Below are positions 15,516-26,037 of a stretch of DNA of 56,414 nucleotides, in pieces. The DNA is from a virus. The DNA lies in the IMG/VR virus record IMGVR_UViG_3300024180_000007, positions 1-56,414 of that record; one strand, 5' to 3'. The notes under the pieces were generated by a model. The model searched no databases. It saw only the letters and a program-made list of their open reading frames with translations, and was not told where the DNA came from. Each line of letters starts with the position of its first letter. The first letter of the stretch is position 1. A program made the position numbers and the translations under genes.

Positions 15516-18500
15516 ATGCCAATAGTTACAACAAATTTTATTGCAGGTAGAATGAATAAATCTGTGGATGAAAGACTTCTTCCGCCAGGTGAATACATTG
15601 ACGCTATGAATGTTCGTTTAGGTTCTACTGAATCTACTGAAATAGGAGCTGTAGAGAACTCAAAAGGAAATGAGCAACTAACTACAATACAGTACAATGG
15701 AGTTCCTCTAAGCTCTTCTGCTGTCTGTATAGGAGCATATGAAGATGGTGTTAGAGAAAATATTTATTGGTTTATTCATGATGGTTCAAACACTCAAAAT
15801 CCTAAAGGGGTAGTTGATTTAGTAGTTTCTTATAACACTACAAATGAGATAGTTAATTACCACGTAGTAACAGTAGATTTATTAAATTTTGATCCTAAAT
15901 TTTTAATTACAGGTGTTGATTTAATTGAAGACCTTTTGTTTTGGACTGACGATAAAAATCCTCCAAGAACAATAAATATAAATAGGAGTTATCCAGAGCC
16001 TATTTCAAACGTAGATCAAATTGTAGAAGAAGATATATCAGTGGTTGTAAAACCACCTGGTTTTGAAAGTGCTGTAGGGACACATGTTCCATTACCAGCA
16101 CCAACAATAAGTTTTTTAAATATTGCAGGAAATCAAAACTATATTGAAAACAGATTTTTATGTTTTGCTTATAGATATAGATATGATGATGGTCAATACA
16201 GTGCAACATCTTTATTTACCAATCCAGCATTTGTACCTAAGCCTTTTGCTTTTAGTACAAAAAATTATTGTAATGATGGGATGCTAAATCTTTACAATGG
16301 TGTAGAGATTAAATTTTCTACAGGAAGCTCAAGAGTAAAAGAAGTAGATTTATTATTTAAAGATACAAACTCTACTACTTTAAATGTAATTGAAAGATTT
16401 AAAAAAGAAGATTATGGTTGGTCAAATAATACAAATAAAAGCTACACATTTACTAATAACAAAATATATACAGTATTAGGTAATGATGAATTACTAAGAC
16501 AGTATGACAATGTTCCAAGGTTAGCAAAAGCTCAAACCATACAGGGAAACAGATTAATGTATGGTAATTATGTAGACGGATACAATATAACAAGACCAGA
16601 TGCAGATGGAAATAACATTGCTATTAACTATAATACAAGTTTGGTTAATACGCTTTTAGGTTTTTCTGAATTACCTTTTGGCTTACTAAATACTGGTGAA
16701 ACATATACAATAGATCCTAATCCAGGACAGAGCGAAAACATAGAGAACTCTAAGGTTACAATAGACTTAACAGCAATAGCTGATAAATTAAATGCTAATT
16801 CTTTAATAGGACTAACATTTGATTTTCATAGTGACAAAAGAGTTTTTTTTCCGTCTAACACTACTGCAGCTACAGAAAATATTGATTTTGAAAATCAACC
16901 ATTTACTCTTAATGTAAATATAACTTTAGATCAAGACTATGCAAGTCCGTATGATTTCTTTAACAGTCCTTTGTTTGCAGAACGTATTGGAACTATTCTT
17001 AATACAAACTTTCAACCTCTTGCTACAGCAGATCAAGGAAACTCATTGACAGATTTTTTTAATAATGAACTTTCTTCTCCAGCCATAGGAACATATCCTT
17101 TTGTTAAACACAATAGTAGTATTACAGACGCGACTAATCAGCAAGGTTTTACACTTTCTAATTTTGCTCCAGGATCAAATACGTGTGACATTCAAGTAAT
17201 TGCTATGGCTTTTCAGAGTACGGATTTAACTAATCCCTCTACTCCAGTAATAACTACGCTATATGAATACTTTAGGTTTGTTAGCGTTCAAGGATCATTT
17301 AATACAGATTTAGATACAGGTAGCTTACATAGTGATCGTGACTTTGAAACAGGTATTGTTTATAGCGATGAGTATGGAAGATCATCTACAGTTTTAGTTT
17401 CTGAATATAACACTGTATATGTAGAACCTGGTAATAGTGTTACAGCAAATAGTATACAAGTAGCGGTATCGTCAAGAGCGCCTTATTGGGCAGAACGATA
17501 TAAGTTTGTAGTGAAGCCAAGTAAAGGGGGTTATGAAACTATTTTTTCTAATTTTTATTATGTTAGACCAAGTGATAATATGGTATTTTTTAGGCTTGAA
17601 GGTGACAACGCAAATAAAGTTCAAAAAGGACAAACTCTTGTGGTTAAGGCTGATGTTAGTGGACCTTTAACAAGAGTAGAAAAATGTGAGATTTTAGAAA
17701 TAAGTGCAGAGCCTACTAATTTTTTAAATGACGTAAATGAATATGGTGAAGACTCTTTTCAACTTAAAGGTCTTTACATGTTAATTAAAAATCAAAATTT
17801 TGACATTGTTATTCCAGATGATTCTATTATTGAGTTTGGAATGGAGAGAAAAAGGAGTGCTGTAAGAGGATGTACAAATGCCAGAAAAATTGGGTATAAA
17901 TGTTTTACTACTGATCCTGATACAAATGTTACTACAAACTATGAAGTTCCAGGAGGTTCAGTTATTAAAATAAAAGTAAGAATGTTTCGTAATGATACAT
18001 TTAATGGAAATAGCTGTGAAGAAAGAGAGTGGTTATGGGAGCAAGAATATGTTGCAAGTAGAGATTATATTGATATGAGAAGATGGTGGATTGGAGATAA
18101 CATAAACCCAGCTCTTGGTTTGCCTGGAAATATTTCAGAAGAAACAGATATAATAAATGATACTACTTTAGCAACTCCATACTTTAGTGGTAATAGTGTT
18201 GCAAACAATATGTCGTGTACAACTTGGGCTGTAACATTTCAATGGATACAAAATAGTAGTCAAGGTATTAATGACCCACTGTACTTAGGTGTTTCGTCTG
18301 GAGTAAAAGGGTGTAATAGACCTTTTAATCCTGACAGAACTTCTGATTTAGAAGTTGAACTTATAGTTTTTAGAGCAAACACATTAATGGTATTTGAGAC
18401 AGAACCAAATGATGCAAATGCTGAATTATATTATGACGCATCTCAGTCTTTTCCTATATCTCAGCCTGATGGATTTCATATGTCGGGAGTTAATTCAGAT

Positions 18501-20303
18501 TTAGGAGACCAAAATCAAACTGCTTCACAAGACGCTGTAATAAATTTAAATTTTATAGATTGTTACACTTTTGGAAATGGTGTTGAAAGTTTTAAAATAA
18601 AAGATCAGTTAGCTGGAAGACCTTTTCAATTAGGTCAAAGAACATTAGCTGTATCTAATCAAGACTATAAAGAAGCTGATAGATTTGAAGGTATAACATA
18701 CAGTGGAATCTTTAGTAGTAATAGTGGTGTTAACAACTTAAATGAATTTAATTTAGGTTTAGTAAACTTTAAAGATTGTGAAACATCTTTTGGTCCAATA
18801 CAAAAAATGCATCCAAGAGAGACTGATATATTAGTTTTACAAGAAGATAGAATCACTTATGTTTTATCAAGTAAAAATTTAATAAGCGACAGTACAGGCG
18901 GAGGTGTTATAGCATCTATTCCTGAAATATTAGGAACTCAAATTGCACGTATTGAAGAATATGGTATTAGTTATAATCCAGAAAGTTTTGTTTCTCATGG
19001 TTATGATATGTTTTTTACTGATGTAAAAAGAAGTGCCGTAATAAAATTAAGAGGAACAAGCAGAAACAATGATTCTTTGGAAGTAATCTCTGATATGGGA
19101 ATGAGATCGTGGTTTAGAGATGAGTTTCATAAATCAATACAAACTCAAAAATTAGGAGGATATGATCCTTACATGGATGAATATGTTTTAGGAATGAATT
19201 GTAATGAAGTTCCTTTGCCACCAGAAATTTTTCAATGTGGATATAAATTACAAAGAAATAATTTAGCTGTTGGGGCGTCTAATGCAATTGTTAGCGAGAT
19301 AAGTTATGGTTCATTAATTGGCACAGCAGGATTTAGTTATAACGTTACTGCTGGTTCAATAATTATTTCTGTATTATGGAATGGAACAACAACAACAAGT
19401 TCAACACTAACAGGTTCTGGAACATTTACATTTGACAAAACTTTAAACAGTCCTGCTAATGCAGAAGTAACAATTACAGCTGTATCAACAGCATCATTTG
19501 TTGTAACAGCTAACTGTGTTGAATCAGAGTCTATAACGGTAGTAAAAGTAGTTATGAACTCTCCAAATGAAAGTGGAGAATTTATTCATGCTGAATACTT
19601 TTGGGAGGACAGTATAAATATTAGTCCAGTAGATTCAGATTTAGCAGAGTTTGGCAATAATAATTTAACAGCATCATACTATGACAGTCAAGTTGGGGTA
19701 AGATCATTGGGAGTTTTTCCATATGATGGTATAGATTTAACTATTAGATCTAATAAGATTAATTTTGATACATATGACTGGAACTATCCTAACGATAATT
19801 TTAAATATTTATCAAGCAATACTTTATACTCTAATAATCAAGCTGATATAGCTTCGTTGTTAGCAGCTGCAACTACAGTGCCAGACAGTTCGGTAACCAA
19901 TCCATCTGCAGGTCTGTATGAAACAACTATTAGTAGTTTGTCATTACCTACTGCAAATCAATATTTGTATTTAATATATGATTACAGATTAGTTAGCTGT
20001 CAAGAGTTTTGTTATGACGCAAGTTCAGCGGCATCAGCATGCTGTGAATGTGCATTTACATACACTGCTTATCCAAGTAGTACTGTATTTACCGTAGAAG
20101 CAAACGTTTGTAATCAACCTTTAAATGCTACATACTATCATTCAGGTAGCGGAACTTTGCCAGCATATGGAGATTTTGTATATTATGCATCAGATGGTGC
20201 AGTTGGTAGTAATTTAGGAGTAGGACTATATAAGGTAAGCGCAACAGATTATATAACAGTAAATCAATTTGGCTTAGTTACTGCGGTAACTACATGCCCA
20301 TAA
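15516..20303 (+). CDS. Large tail protein, tail-nozzle/stabilisation candidate with C-terminal adhesin repeat
   Basis: 1595 residues. The first ~330 (NFIAGRMNKSVDERLLPPGEYIDAMNVRLGSTESTEIGAVENSKGN...DLIEDLLFWTDDKNPPRTININ) look like the propeller-forming nozzle/stabilisation proteins of short-tailed Bacteroidetes phages (from memory). The mid-region is beta-rich with a cysteine-containing segment at 760-830, and MHPRETDILVLQEDRITYVLS near 1100 again fits a propeller. The end adds an immunoglobulin-like stretch (~1255-1345) and one copy of the YYHSGSGTLPAYGDFVYY repeat shared with 1265. It probably forms the tail tube end plus a surface-binding tip. No tape-measure protein exists nearby. Confidence 0.65.
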   Translation: MPIVTTNFIAGRMNKSVDERLLPPGEYIDAMNVRLGSTESTEIGAVENSKGNEQLTTIQYNGVPLSSSAVCIGAYEDGVRENIYWFIHDGSNTQNPKGVVDLVVSYNTTNEIVNYHVVTVDLLNFDPKFLITGVDLIEDLLFWTDDKNPPRTININRSYPEPISNVDQIVEEDISVVVKPPGFESAVGTHVPLPAPTISFLNIAGNQNYIENRFLCFAYRYRYDDGQYSATSLFTNPAFVPKPFAFSTKNYCNDGMLNLYNGVEIKFSTGSSRVKEVDLLFKDTNSTTLNVIERFKKEDYGWSNNTNKSYTFTNNKIYTVLGNDELLRQYDNVPRLAKAQTIQGNRLMYGNYVDGYNITRPDADGNNIAINYNTSLVNTLLGFSELPFGLLNTGETYTIDPNPGQSENIENSKVTIDLTAIADKLNANSLIGLTFDFHSDKRVFFPSNTTAATENIDFENQPFTLNVNITLDQDYASPYDFFNSPLFAERIGTILNTNFQPLATADQGNSLTDFFNNELSSPAIGTYPFVKHNSSITDATNQQGFTLSNFAPGSNTCDIQVIAMAFQSTDLTNPSTPVITTLYEYFRFVSVQGSFNTDLDTGSLHSDRDFETGIVYSDEYGRSSTVLVSEYNTVYVEPGNSVTANSIQVAVSSRAPYWAERYKFVVKPSKGGYETIFSNFYYVRPSDNMVFFRLEGDNANKVQKGQTLVVKADVSGPLTRVEKCEILEISAEPTNFLNDVNEYGEDSFQLKGLYMLIKNQNFDIVIPDDSIIEFGMERKRSAVRGCTNARKIGYKCFTTDPDTNVTTNYEVPGGSVIKIKVRMFRNDTFNGNSCEEREWLWEQEYVASRDYIDMRRWWIGDNINPALGLPGNISEETDIINDTTLATPYFSGNSVANNMSCTTWAVTFQWIQNSSQGINDPLYLGVSSGVKGCNRPFNPDRTSDLEVELIVFRANTLMVFETEPNDANAELYYDASQSFPISQPDGFHMSGVNSDLGDQNQTASQDAVINLNFIDCYTFGNGVESFKIKDQLAGRPFQLGQRTLAVSNQDYKEADRFEGITYSGIFSSNSGVNNLNEFNLGLVNFKDCETSFGPIQKMHPRETDILVLQEDRITYVLSSKNLISDSTGGGVIASIPEILGTQIARIEEYGISYNPESFVSHGYDMFFTDVKRSAVIKLRGTSRNNDSLEVISDMGMRSWFRDEFHKSIQTQKLGGYDPYMDEYVLGMNCNEVPLPPEIFQCGYKLQRNNLAVGASNAIVSEISYGSLIGTAGFSYNVTAGSIIISVLWNGTTTTSSTLTGSGTFTFDKTLNSPANAEVTITAVSTASFVVTANCVESESITVVKVVMNSPNESGEFIHAEYFWEDSINISPVDSDLAEFGNNNLTASYYDSQVGVRSLGVFPYDGIDLTIRSNKINFDTYDWNYPNDNFKYLSSNTLYSNNQADIASLLAAATTVPDSSVTNPSAGLYETTISSLSLPTANQYLYLIYDYRLVSCQEFCYDASSAASACCECAFTYTAYPSSTVFTVEANVCNQPLNATYYHSGSGTLPAYGDFVYYASDGAVGSNLGVGLYKVSATDYITVNQFGLVTAVTTCP

Positions 20304-20315
20304 ATAAAATAATAA

Positions 20316-21578
20316 ATGGCAGCATTAGGAACATATTGTTTTGATGGATTAAATTTTTCGCAAGCTACGGCTTTGTATACAGATTCAACATTAACAACCC
20401 TATCTCCTGACGGATGGTATTCTCAGGGAAATATTATAAGACAACAATTAAATGGTGTGCTGTTAAATGCACAACCTTGTGGAGAATGCTTAGTTCCTTG
20501 TGGATCAGGTATCAATGCTTCTTTTAGTAGCAATGGATTCTTTAGTGCAGATGTTGACTTAGCAAGTGATACTGGAGCAGTAGTTTTATATTTTTATATG
20601 GGTTCTTCTATACCTGATGGTGTTTTAGCTACATATAACTCTAATACATACAACAGACTTACTTGTCACGGAAACCACAATACTGATACTATCGTTGATG
20701 GAGCTAATAATCAAGTTGATTATGCAGGTGTATTTAATCAAGGTACTGGAAGAATTACTTATGTTGGAAATAGTAATCCATCATTATTAAGTGATTCACC
20801 TTATAATAATACGCCATCTGGTTCTTGTACATCAGGTGATAAGCCTCAAAATTATACATATACTGGATCCGCGTATGTTGCTCAAGGTACTTTTGAAACA
20901 GTAACTGTAGCTTCAAACGAAATTGGAGTTAATCCAGGAACAGCAAGTAAAGTTTTTACAATGGTTGTTCCTAAAACTTCAGCAGCAGTAACTTCAATAA
21001 ACCTTTTAATTGCTGCGCCTATGTGTGGTACATTTTTTAAATGGGAAGTAGATTGCCCAGTGGCTTTACCAAGTTTTTATGGGTCAGCGTCTCAAAGCAC
21101 AACAGCTTGTGCAACATCAACGACAACATACTATTTTGCAAGAAACGCTGTAGGAACGTCTAATGCGTTTGCGGTAGACACAAATATAATTCCAAACGTG
21201 GGTAACTGGGTTTTTACAGATTCAGACGGATCTACATATTTAAATGACACATCTCTTTTACTTTATTATATAGTAGGTGGAACTACTGCAATAGGTGTAC
21301 GAAATGGAGTTGTTGTATCATCAGTGGCTTGTTCAGGAGGTTCTACTGGTTCTAATATAGTTATTGAAGGTTGTGAAACAGGAAATATAGAAAATGCAGT
21401 AAACACATACAACAACGTTCTTGGAGACGTTATAGAAATTCAGACTGGTACTCCAGGAGCAGGAGCAGTGTATTGTGGTACTGTCATTTCAGTAAATCAA
21501 CCAGGACCTGCAACCTCAACTGTTTTAAACGGACAGGCAAGACCAGGATGTAACGATACAATACATTGTTTCCAATAA
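20316..21578 (+). CDS. Cysteine-rich virion adhesin
   Basis: 420 residues, Ser/Thr/Gly/Asn-rich and all beta in appearance. Residues ~1-60 carry a small unit (YCFDGLNFSQATALYTDSTLTTLSPDGWYSQGNI...CGECLVPC). Residues ~65-245 form a domain with VDLASDTGAVVLYFYMGSSIPDGVLATYNSN. Around 265-340 a degenerate copy of the repeat found at 1265 is seen (TTYYFARNAVG...NVGNWVFTDSDGSTYL...GVVVSSVAC). Located in the tail operon, 12 bp after the nozzle candidate. Role in host binding is inferred. Confidence 0.6.
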   Translation: MAALGTYCFDGLNFSQATALYTDSTLTTLSPDGWYSQGNIIRQQLNGVLLNAQPCGECLVPCGSGINASFSSNGFFSADVDLASDTGAVVLYFYMGSSIPDGVLATYNSNTYNRLTCHGNHNTDTIVDGANNQVDYAGVFNQGTGRITYVGNSNPSLLSDSPYNNTPSGSCTSGDKPQNYTYTGSAYVAQGTFETVTVASNEIGVNPGTASKVFTMVVPKTSAAVTSINLLIAAPMCGTFFKWEVDCPVALPSFYGSASQSTTACATSTTTYYFARNAVGTSNAFAVDTNIIPNVGNWVFTDSDGSTYLNDTSLLLYYIVGGTTAIGVRNGVVVSSVACSGGSTGSNIVIEGCETGNIENAVNTYNNVLGDVIEIQTGTPGAGAVYCGTVISVNQPGPATSTVLNGQARPGCNDTIHCFQ

Positions 21579-21594
21579 TAAAAATATATATTAT

Positions 21595-22410
21595 ATGAGT
21601 TTAAATTGCGAGTCATACACATTATCATACAGCGAAACATCTAAAGGGTGGCCATCGTTTTATTCATTTAATCCTGACTTTATGATAGGGATGAATAGTT
21701 ATTTTTATAGTTTTAAAGGAGGGAATATATGGAGACATAACACTGGAGCTAACCGTAATACTTATTATGGTCAATTTAGTAGAGCTACTATAAGGAGTGT
21801 TTTTAATCCTGAGCCAACACTAAGTATAAAATTATTTAAAACATTATCATATGAAGCCACTACAACTGTGGATGATACTAATCAAGCAAGATGGGAATGT
21901 ACATCGTTGTTTACTGATTTAACAGATGGTAACCCAGGATCTATGTTGGACACTTATTTTGAAGAGAAAGAAGGAGAGTGGTTTAGCTATCTTAGAACAA
22001 ATTCTGGAACAGTAAACTGGAAGCAAAGATCTGCTAATGGTGTAGGTGTATGTACTAATGTAAGCGGACCAAACACTGCTGTTGTAGTTACATTTTCAAC
22101 TTCTATTGGATCAATTTTAAATATTGGAGATAATGTTTATGCCGCTACCTTAACGGCTGGAGTTGCAACAACACAGCCTATTTTAGCAGGAGTAGTTACT
22201 GGTAAAACATCTACAACCATAACAATAGATAGTTCGTCAGCATCTGCTACAACGCCAACAATTGGACAGTTTATAATGTTTATAAAAAATGCTGTAGCAG
22301 AGTCTCATGGGGCAAGAGGATATTATTTAGAATTTAAGCTTGAGAATGACTCAACAGACCCAGTAGAACTGTTTTCTGTAGGTAGTAGCGTCATGAAAAG
22401 TTATCCATAG
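21595..22410 (+). CDS. Virion structural protein with inserted beta module
   Basis: 271 residues. LSYSETSKGWPSFYSFNPDFMIGMNSYFYSFKGGNIWRHN and FNPEPTLSIKLFKTLSYEA near the N-terminus, plus DTYFEEKEGEWFSYLRTNSG around residue 120, match a conserved tail-associated family in related phages (recalled, unnamed). Residues ~155-235 are a Thr/Val-rich beta module (IGDNVYAATLTAGV...VVTGKTSTTITI) like those in 13613 and 51693. It ends the tail operon before a new promoter. Confidence 0.55.
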   Translation: MSLNCESYTLSYSETSKGWPSFYSFNPDFMIGMNSYFYSFKGGNIWRHNTGANRNTYYGQFSRATIRSVFNPEPTLSIKLFKTLSYEATTTVDDTNQARWECTSLFTDLTDGNPGSMLDTYFEEKEGEWFSYLRTNSGTVNWKQRSANGVGVCTNVSGPNTAVVVTFSTSIGSILNIGDNVYAATLTAGVATTQPILAGVVTGKTSTTITIDSSSASATTPTIGQFIMFIKNAVAESHGARGYYLEFKLENDSTDPVELFSVGSSVMKSYP

Positions 22411-22418
22411 AAATTTGC

Positions 22419-22426
22419 TATCTTTG
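22419..22426 (+). promoter_or_regulatory. Bacteroidetes-type promoter, -7 box TATCTTTG
   Basis: TTTGCTATCTTTG precedes the GNAT gene ATG (22444) by 18 bp. The same GCTATCTTTG context occurs at 13588. Confidence 0.7.
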
Positions 22427-22443
22427 TTATTAAATTATATTTA

Positions 22444-22851
22444 ATGGAATTTAATATACGAAGGCTTGAAGAAAAGGATTGGGACACATTAGTGTCTTGG
22501 TGGGATGAGTGGCCAGATTGGCAAAATCCTCCAAAAGATTTTTTACCAGACAATGGCACAGGCGGTTTGATGGTAGAGAAAGATAGCATTCCTATTGTTG
22601 CAGGATTTATGTATTTTACAAACTCTAAGGGGGTTTTATTAGAGTGGATTGTTTCTAATCCTTCTTATAGAGATGACGACAGGCAAGATGCTATTGAGTT
22701 TTTAATTTTAACATGTGAAGAATACATAAAGGCTAATGGTAAAAAATATATATTCAGCATTGGTAGAAATAAACATTTAATGGATACTCACAGAAAATTA
22801 GGGTATAACGTAGATACAAAAGTGTCTCATGAAATAATAAAAAAAATATAG
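22444..22851 (+). CDS. GNAT-family N-acetyltransferase
   Basis: 135 residues with the GNAT layout: IRRLEEKDWDTLVSWWDEWPDW (helix 1-2), VAGFMYFTNSKGVLLEWIVSNPSYR (strands 4-5), and an acetyl-CoA loop region around YRDDDRQDAIEFLILTCEEYI followed by LMDTHRKLGYN. The pyrophosphate loop is atypical (DDDRQD rather than QxxGxG/A), as in a phage-specific GNAT group I recall from marine phages. The substrate is unknown. It heads the ejection-protein operon; the next gene starts 2 bp after its stop. Confidence 0.75.
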   Translation: MEFNIRRLEEKDWDTLVSWWDEWPDWQNPPKDFLPDNGTGGLMVEKDSIPIVAGFMYFTNSKGVLLEWIVSNPSYRDDDRQDAIEFLILTCEEYIKANGKKYIFSIGRNKHLMDTHRKLGYNVDTKVSHEIIKKI

Positions 22852-22852
22852 T

Positions 22853-23716
22853 ATGGCAGCAGCAACAGCAATAGCAGCAACAGGGGTTTTAATTAGTGCC
22901 ACTTCAGCTGGTATGAGTTTTTCCCAAGCGGCAAAAGCAAGAAAACAAGGAGAAAAAGCAACTGAAGCAAGCAAGAAGTTAATGAAAGAAGCAGAGCGTA
23001 AAGCTGAGGTGGAATTTATGCAAAAACTAAACGTACCTTTAGATGCTTATGGAAGAGAAGAGCGTCAAATTATACAAGGTCAACAACAAACCATACAAGC
23101 ACTTCAAGAAGGTGATAATCGCAATTTAGCAGCTGGTGTAGGGATTGTTGGTGCTGGTGCTACCGAGGCAGCTGAAGGGTCACGAATTGCTTTTGGTAAA
23201 GAGTTATTCGATTTACAAAAAACGCAAGTTCAAGAACAGTCTGATATTAATCAAGACTTAAAAGATATGAGTGTTGGTGCAGCAGCAGATCAACAACAAA
23301 TCTCAAGAGATTCTGAAGAAGCTTCAGCAGCAGCAATGCAGCAAGGCGTTGCGTCAGTTGGGCAAGCAGTGCAAGGTGCTGCAGGAGTAATACCTTTATT
23401 TCCTAAAGGTGCAGCAGACAGACAGGCTAATAAAATGGCAGATGGTTTAGATCAGTCTTTATTAAAAACAACAACTGTAAACCAACCAGGGACAACAGCA
23501 GAAGGGATGAAAACTTATGCAGATCTTTCAGATCCAAATAGTAAAAATTACGACATGAACAAAGCAGCGTTATTCGCTCCAACTGTAACTCAACCTTTAG
23601 GAAGAAATCAAGTAATAGCAAGATTACAAGATGGAAGATTTTCACCTGAGCAATTAAAAGGGTATAGAAAAACTGGCGTATATGATCAAGCTTTTTATGA
23701 CATTTTAAACAGATAA
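22853..23716 (+). CDS. Internal virion (ejection) protein candidate A
   Basis: 287 residues, Ala/Gln-rich and helical. A hydrophobic Ala-rich N-terminus (AAATAIAATGVLISATSAGMSFSQ) is followed by KARKQGEKATEASKKLMKEAERKAEVEFMQKLNVPLDAYG and a QQQTIQALQEGDNRNLAAGVGIVGAGATEAAEGSR segment. Small size, one hydrophobic helix and position ahead of two larger internal proteins mirror the T7 gp14-gp15-gp16 order, so a role in the trans-envelope DNA ejection channel is inferred. Confidence 0.6.
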   Translation: MAAATAIAATGVLISATSAGMSFSQAAKARKQGEKATEASKKLMKEAERKAEVEFMQKLNVPLDAYGREERQIIQGQQQTIQALQEGDNRNLAAGVGIVGAGATEAAEGSRIAFGKELFDLQKTQVQEQSDINQDLKDMSVGAAADQQQISRDSEEASAAAMQQGVASVGQAVQGAAGVIPLFPKGAADRQANKMADGLDQSLLKTTTVNQPGTTAEGMKTYADLSDPNSKNYDMNKAALFAPTVTQPLGRNQVIARLQDGRFSPEQLKGYRKTGVYDQAFYDILNR

Positions 23717-23721
23717 AAGAT

Positions 23722-26037
23722 ATGGCGGAAGATACATCAAGACCTTCAGGGGCAAATAAATATTCTATATATGCTCAAAGAAGTGTAGATAGCACTCAAA
23801 TGGACTGGAACGCAGCGTCTAAAGAATTAGTGACTGGGCTGCAAACCATACAGGCCGACAGAAATGCTCGTAAAGCTGCGATTGAAGAATCTACTCAGAA
23901 TGCTATAGAGCAGTTAAGCAAAGTTCCAGAAACTGGAACTCAAGACGCTGCATCTTTACTGATAAACGGTTCAAGTATGTCTGTAAAAGGTATACAAGAA
24001 CAAAACAATTTATTAAAGCGTGGTTTAATTAGCCCTTCAGATTATAAGCTGTATATGCAGCAACAAAAAAATGGTTATTCAAGTTTAAGTACGGCTGTAA
24101 AAGGTTGGGATGACTGGGCTGTTCAAGCAAAAGACAGATTACAAGCTGCAAAAGATGGCGGTGCAACAGCTTCAGAGTTAGAAATATTTTCAAATTTATC
24201 CGTTGAAGCTTTAGGTAATTTGAGAAATAAAAAACTATGGTCTAACCCTACTAACGGTAAAATGCAGTTAGTAACAATGGGTAAGAATACAAAAACTGGT
24301 TTATATGATGTAATGCCTGATTACGAAAAAAGAAAACAAGACTATCAAAATCCTAACCAGATAATGAATTTCATGAAGTTTGAACAGGATAGAATTGATG
24401 TTGATGATATGGCAACTGCTCAAACTGCTCAAATAGCAGACATTATACAAATAACTCTGGAAGGAGATGAGTATAAAAGACTGACAGGTGGTGGAAGACA
24501 GTTAAGCACAGAAGACTTTAGAAACCTTGGAGACTTTGGTACAGATGAAAATGGTAATGCAATAACATATGACATGTGGAAGTCTTCACAGTTAGATGCT
24601 ATGATTGGAGCGCCTGGAGATAAAAATAACATGAATGCGGCACAGGTTTTAACAAACTCTGGAAGATTTTTCTTTGCAGAAACAGAAAGTCAATTTGAGG
24701 AGAAACATCCAGGGATAGATAAAAAATATATGATTAAAGTGGATATGAGTTCAGGACAACCAGTTCCTGAAATGACTGATTCTCAGTACAAAGATGCTCG
24801 TAGACTTGCTGACATTGCAGTTGAATCACAAGTAAGTCATATAGAAAAAGTTGCAGAAGCAGCTAAATCAGCACAAGCACCACCACAACCAAATAGCACT
24901 ACAGTTGCAAAAAACAAACTGGATAGATCAATGGTTGGGTATATGGATGATGCAAATGCTATTGCGTCTGATGACGAATCAATATTTGAGGCTACAGCAC
25001 AAGATCGTATAGTAGCTTTAAATAAAGAAATGCAAAATTCTGGTGGTGATCCGAATAAAATGATTGATAGCATAACTCGTGATGACACATCTATTAAATT
25101 TACTTTAGCCGACGGAACAGTAGAAACAATACCAAGACTTGATGATAACGGTGTTCCAAGAAACGCTGAAGAGGTTGTTAGAGAGGTTTATAGATTGATT
25201 ACACCTCAAACATCTGAATATCAAAACTCATATAAAGACGCTGCAATATTATATAAAAAAGAGCCAGGCGGAGGTTTTAGAGCAACAGATAGAGATATGA
25301 CTGATATTGAGTTAATTGCAGCAGCTAAAGAAAAAAGAGCTGTGGCTAAATTGGATGCTGATGGAATTCCAAAAGAAATAGCTGAAACTAATGACCAAGG
25401 TGTTGCAACTGGTAAAATGATTCAAAATCCAGCATACGAACCAGCTCTTTCACAAGCGATTCTTAATGACACAGATAATATTACTGCTGATGAAAAAAAG
25501 GCTGTAAAGAAAAGAATATTAAAGAATATAACTGGAGAGAAATACAGAGCTTTAGCTCCTCTTCCAGCTCTAAAACAAAACACTGCTATAATTGGCGCTA
25601 AAATGGTAGACGGTGATGCAGTGGGAGCTACTGGTACAGAGCTTATCGAAGAAAAAGTAGGTGATAAATTATCAGGACTTAATGCTGGTTCTATTGGTGA
25701 CGATCCAGTAGAAGTTAATGATGTTTTAAGTCAGGTTATGAATGATTACCTTCCAGACGAAATAAAGGGTGGTGCTAAAGTTATGTTTAAAAAAGACAGA
25801 ATTGATGATAGTAAATGGGTTATTGAAGTTTCTTATTTTGATAGAGCTGGAGTACAGCAATCACTTCCTCCAATATATCCAGAGGTAGGAGCTATGCTGA
25901 ATACGAAAGGAGCAACACCTTCTCAGTTAAACGAAATGATGCATAAAGCAGCACAAGAAGTTTTAAACGAAGAAAACGCAAGACTTACAACAAGAAATCA
26001 AAGAGGTACAGGTAAAAACCGAAAAAAGTTTAATTAA
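23722..26037 (+). CDS. Internal virion (ejection) protein candidate B
   Basis: 771 residues, helical, Gln/Ala/Lys-rich and lacking recognised enzymatic motifs. The N-terminal part contains SVDSTQMDWNAASKELVTGLQTIQADRNARKAAIEE; further on are AAQVLTNSGRFFFAETESQFEEKHPGI and a long acidic C-terminal half. Its place between the small hydrophobic protein and the giant protein fits the T7 gp15-type ejection protein. It shares one base with the ATG of the giant gene. Confidence 0.55.
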   Translation: MAEDTSRPSGANKYSIYAQRSVDSTQMDWNAASKELVTGLQTIQADRNARKAAIEESTQNAIEQLSKVPETGTQDAASLLINGSSMSVKGIQEQNNLLKRGLISPSDYKLYMQQQKNGYSSLSTAVKGWDDWAVQAKDRLQAAKDGGATASELEIFSNLSVEALGNLRNKKLWSNPTNGKMQLVTMGKNTKTGLYDVMPDYEKRKQDYQNPNQIMNFMKFEQDRIDVDDMATAQTAQIADIIQITLEGDEYKRLTGGGRQLSTEDFRNLGDFGTDENGNAITYDMWKSSQLDAMIGAPGDKNNMNAAQVLTNSGRFFFAETESQFEEKHPGIDKKYMIKVDMSSGQPVPEMTDSQYKDARRLADIAVESQVSHIEKVAEAAKSAQAPPQPNSTTVAKNKLDRSMVGYMDDANAIASDDESIFEATAQDRIVALNKEMQNSGGDPNKMIDSITRDDTSIKFTLADGTVETIPRLDDNGVPRNAEEVVREVYRLITPQTSEYQNSYKDAAILYKKEPGGGFRATDRDMTDIELIAAAKEKRAVAKLDADGIPKEIAETNDQGVATGKMIQNPAYEPALSQAILNDTDNITADEKKAVKKRILKNITGEKYRALAPLPALKQNTAIIGAKMVDGDAVGATGTELIEEKVGDKLSGLNAGSIGDDPVEVNDVLSQVMNDYLPDEIKGGAKVMFKKDRIDDSKWVIEVSYFDRAGVQQSLPPIYPEVGAMLNTKGATPSQLNEMMHKAAQEVLNEENARLTTRNQRGTGKNRKKFN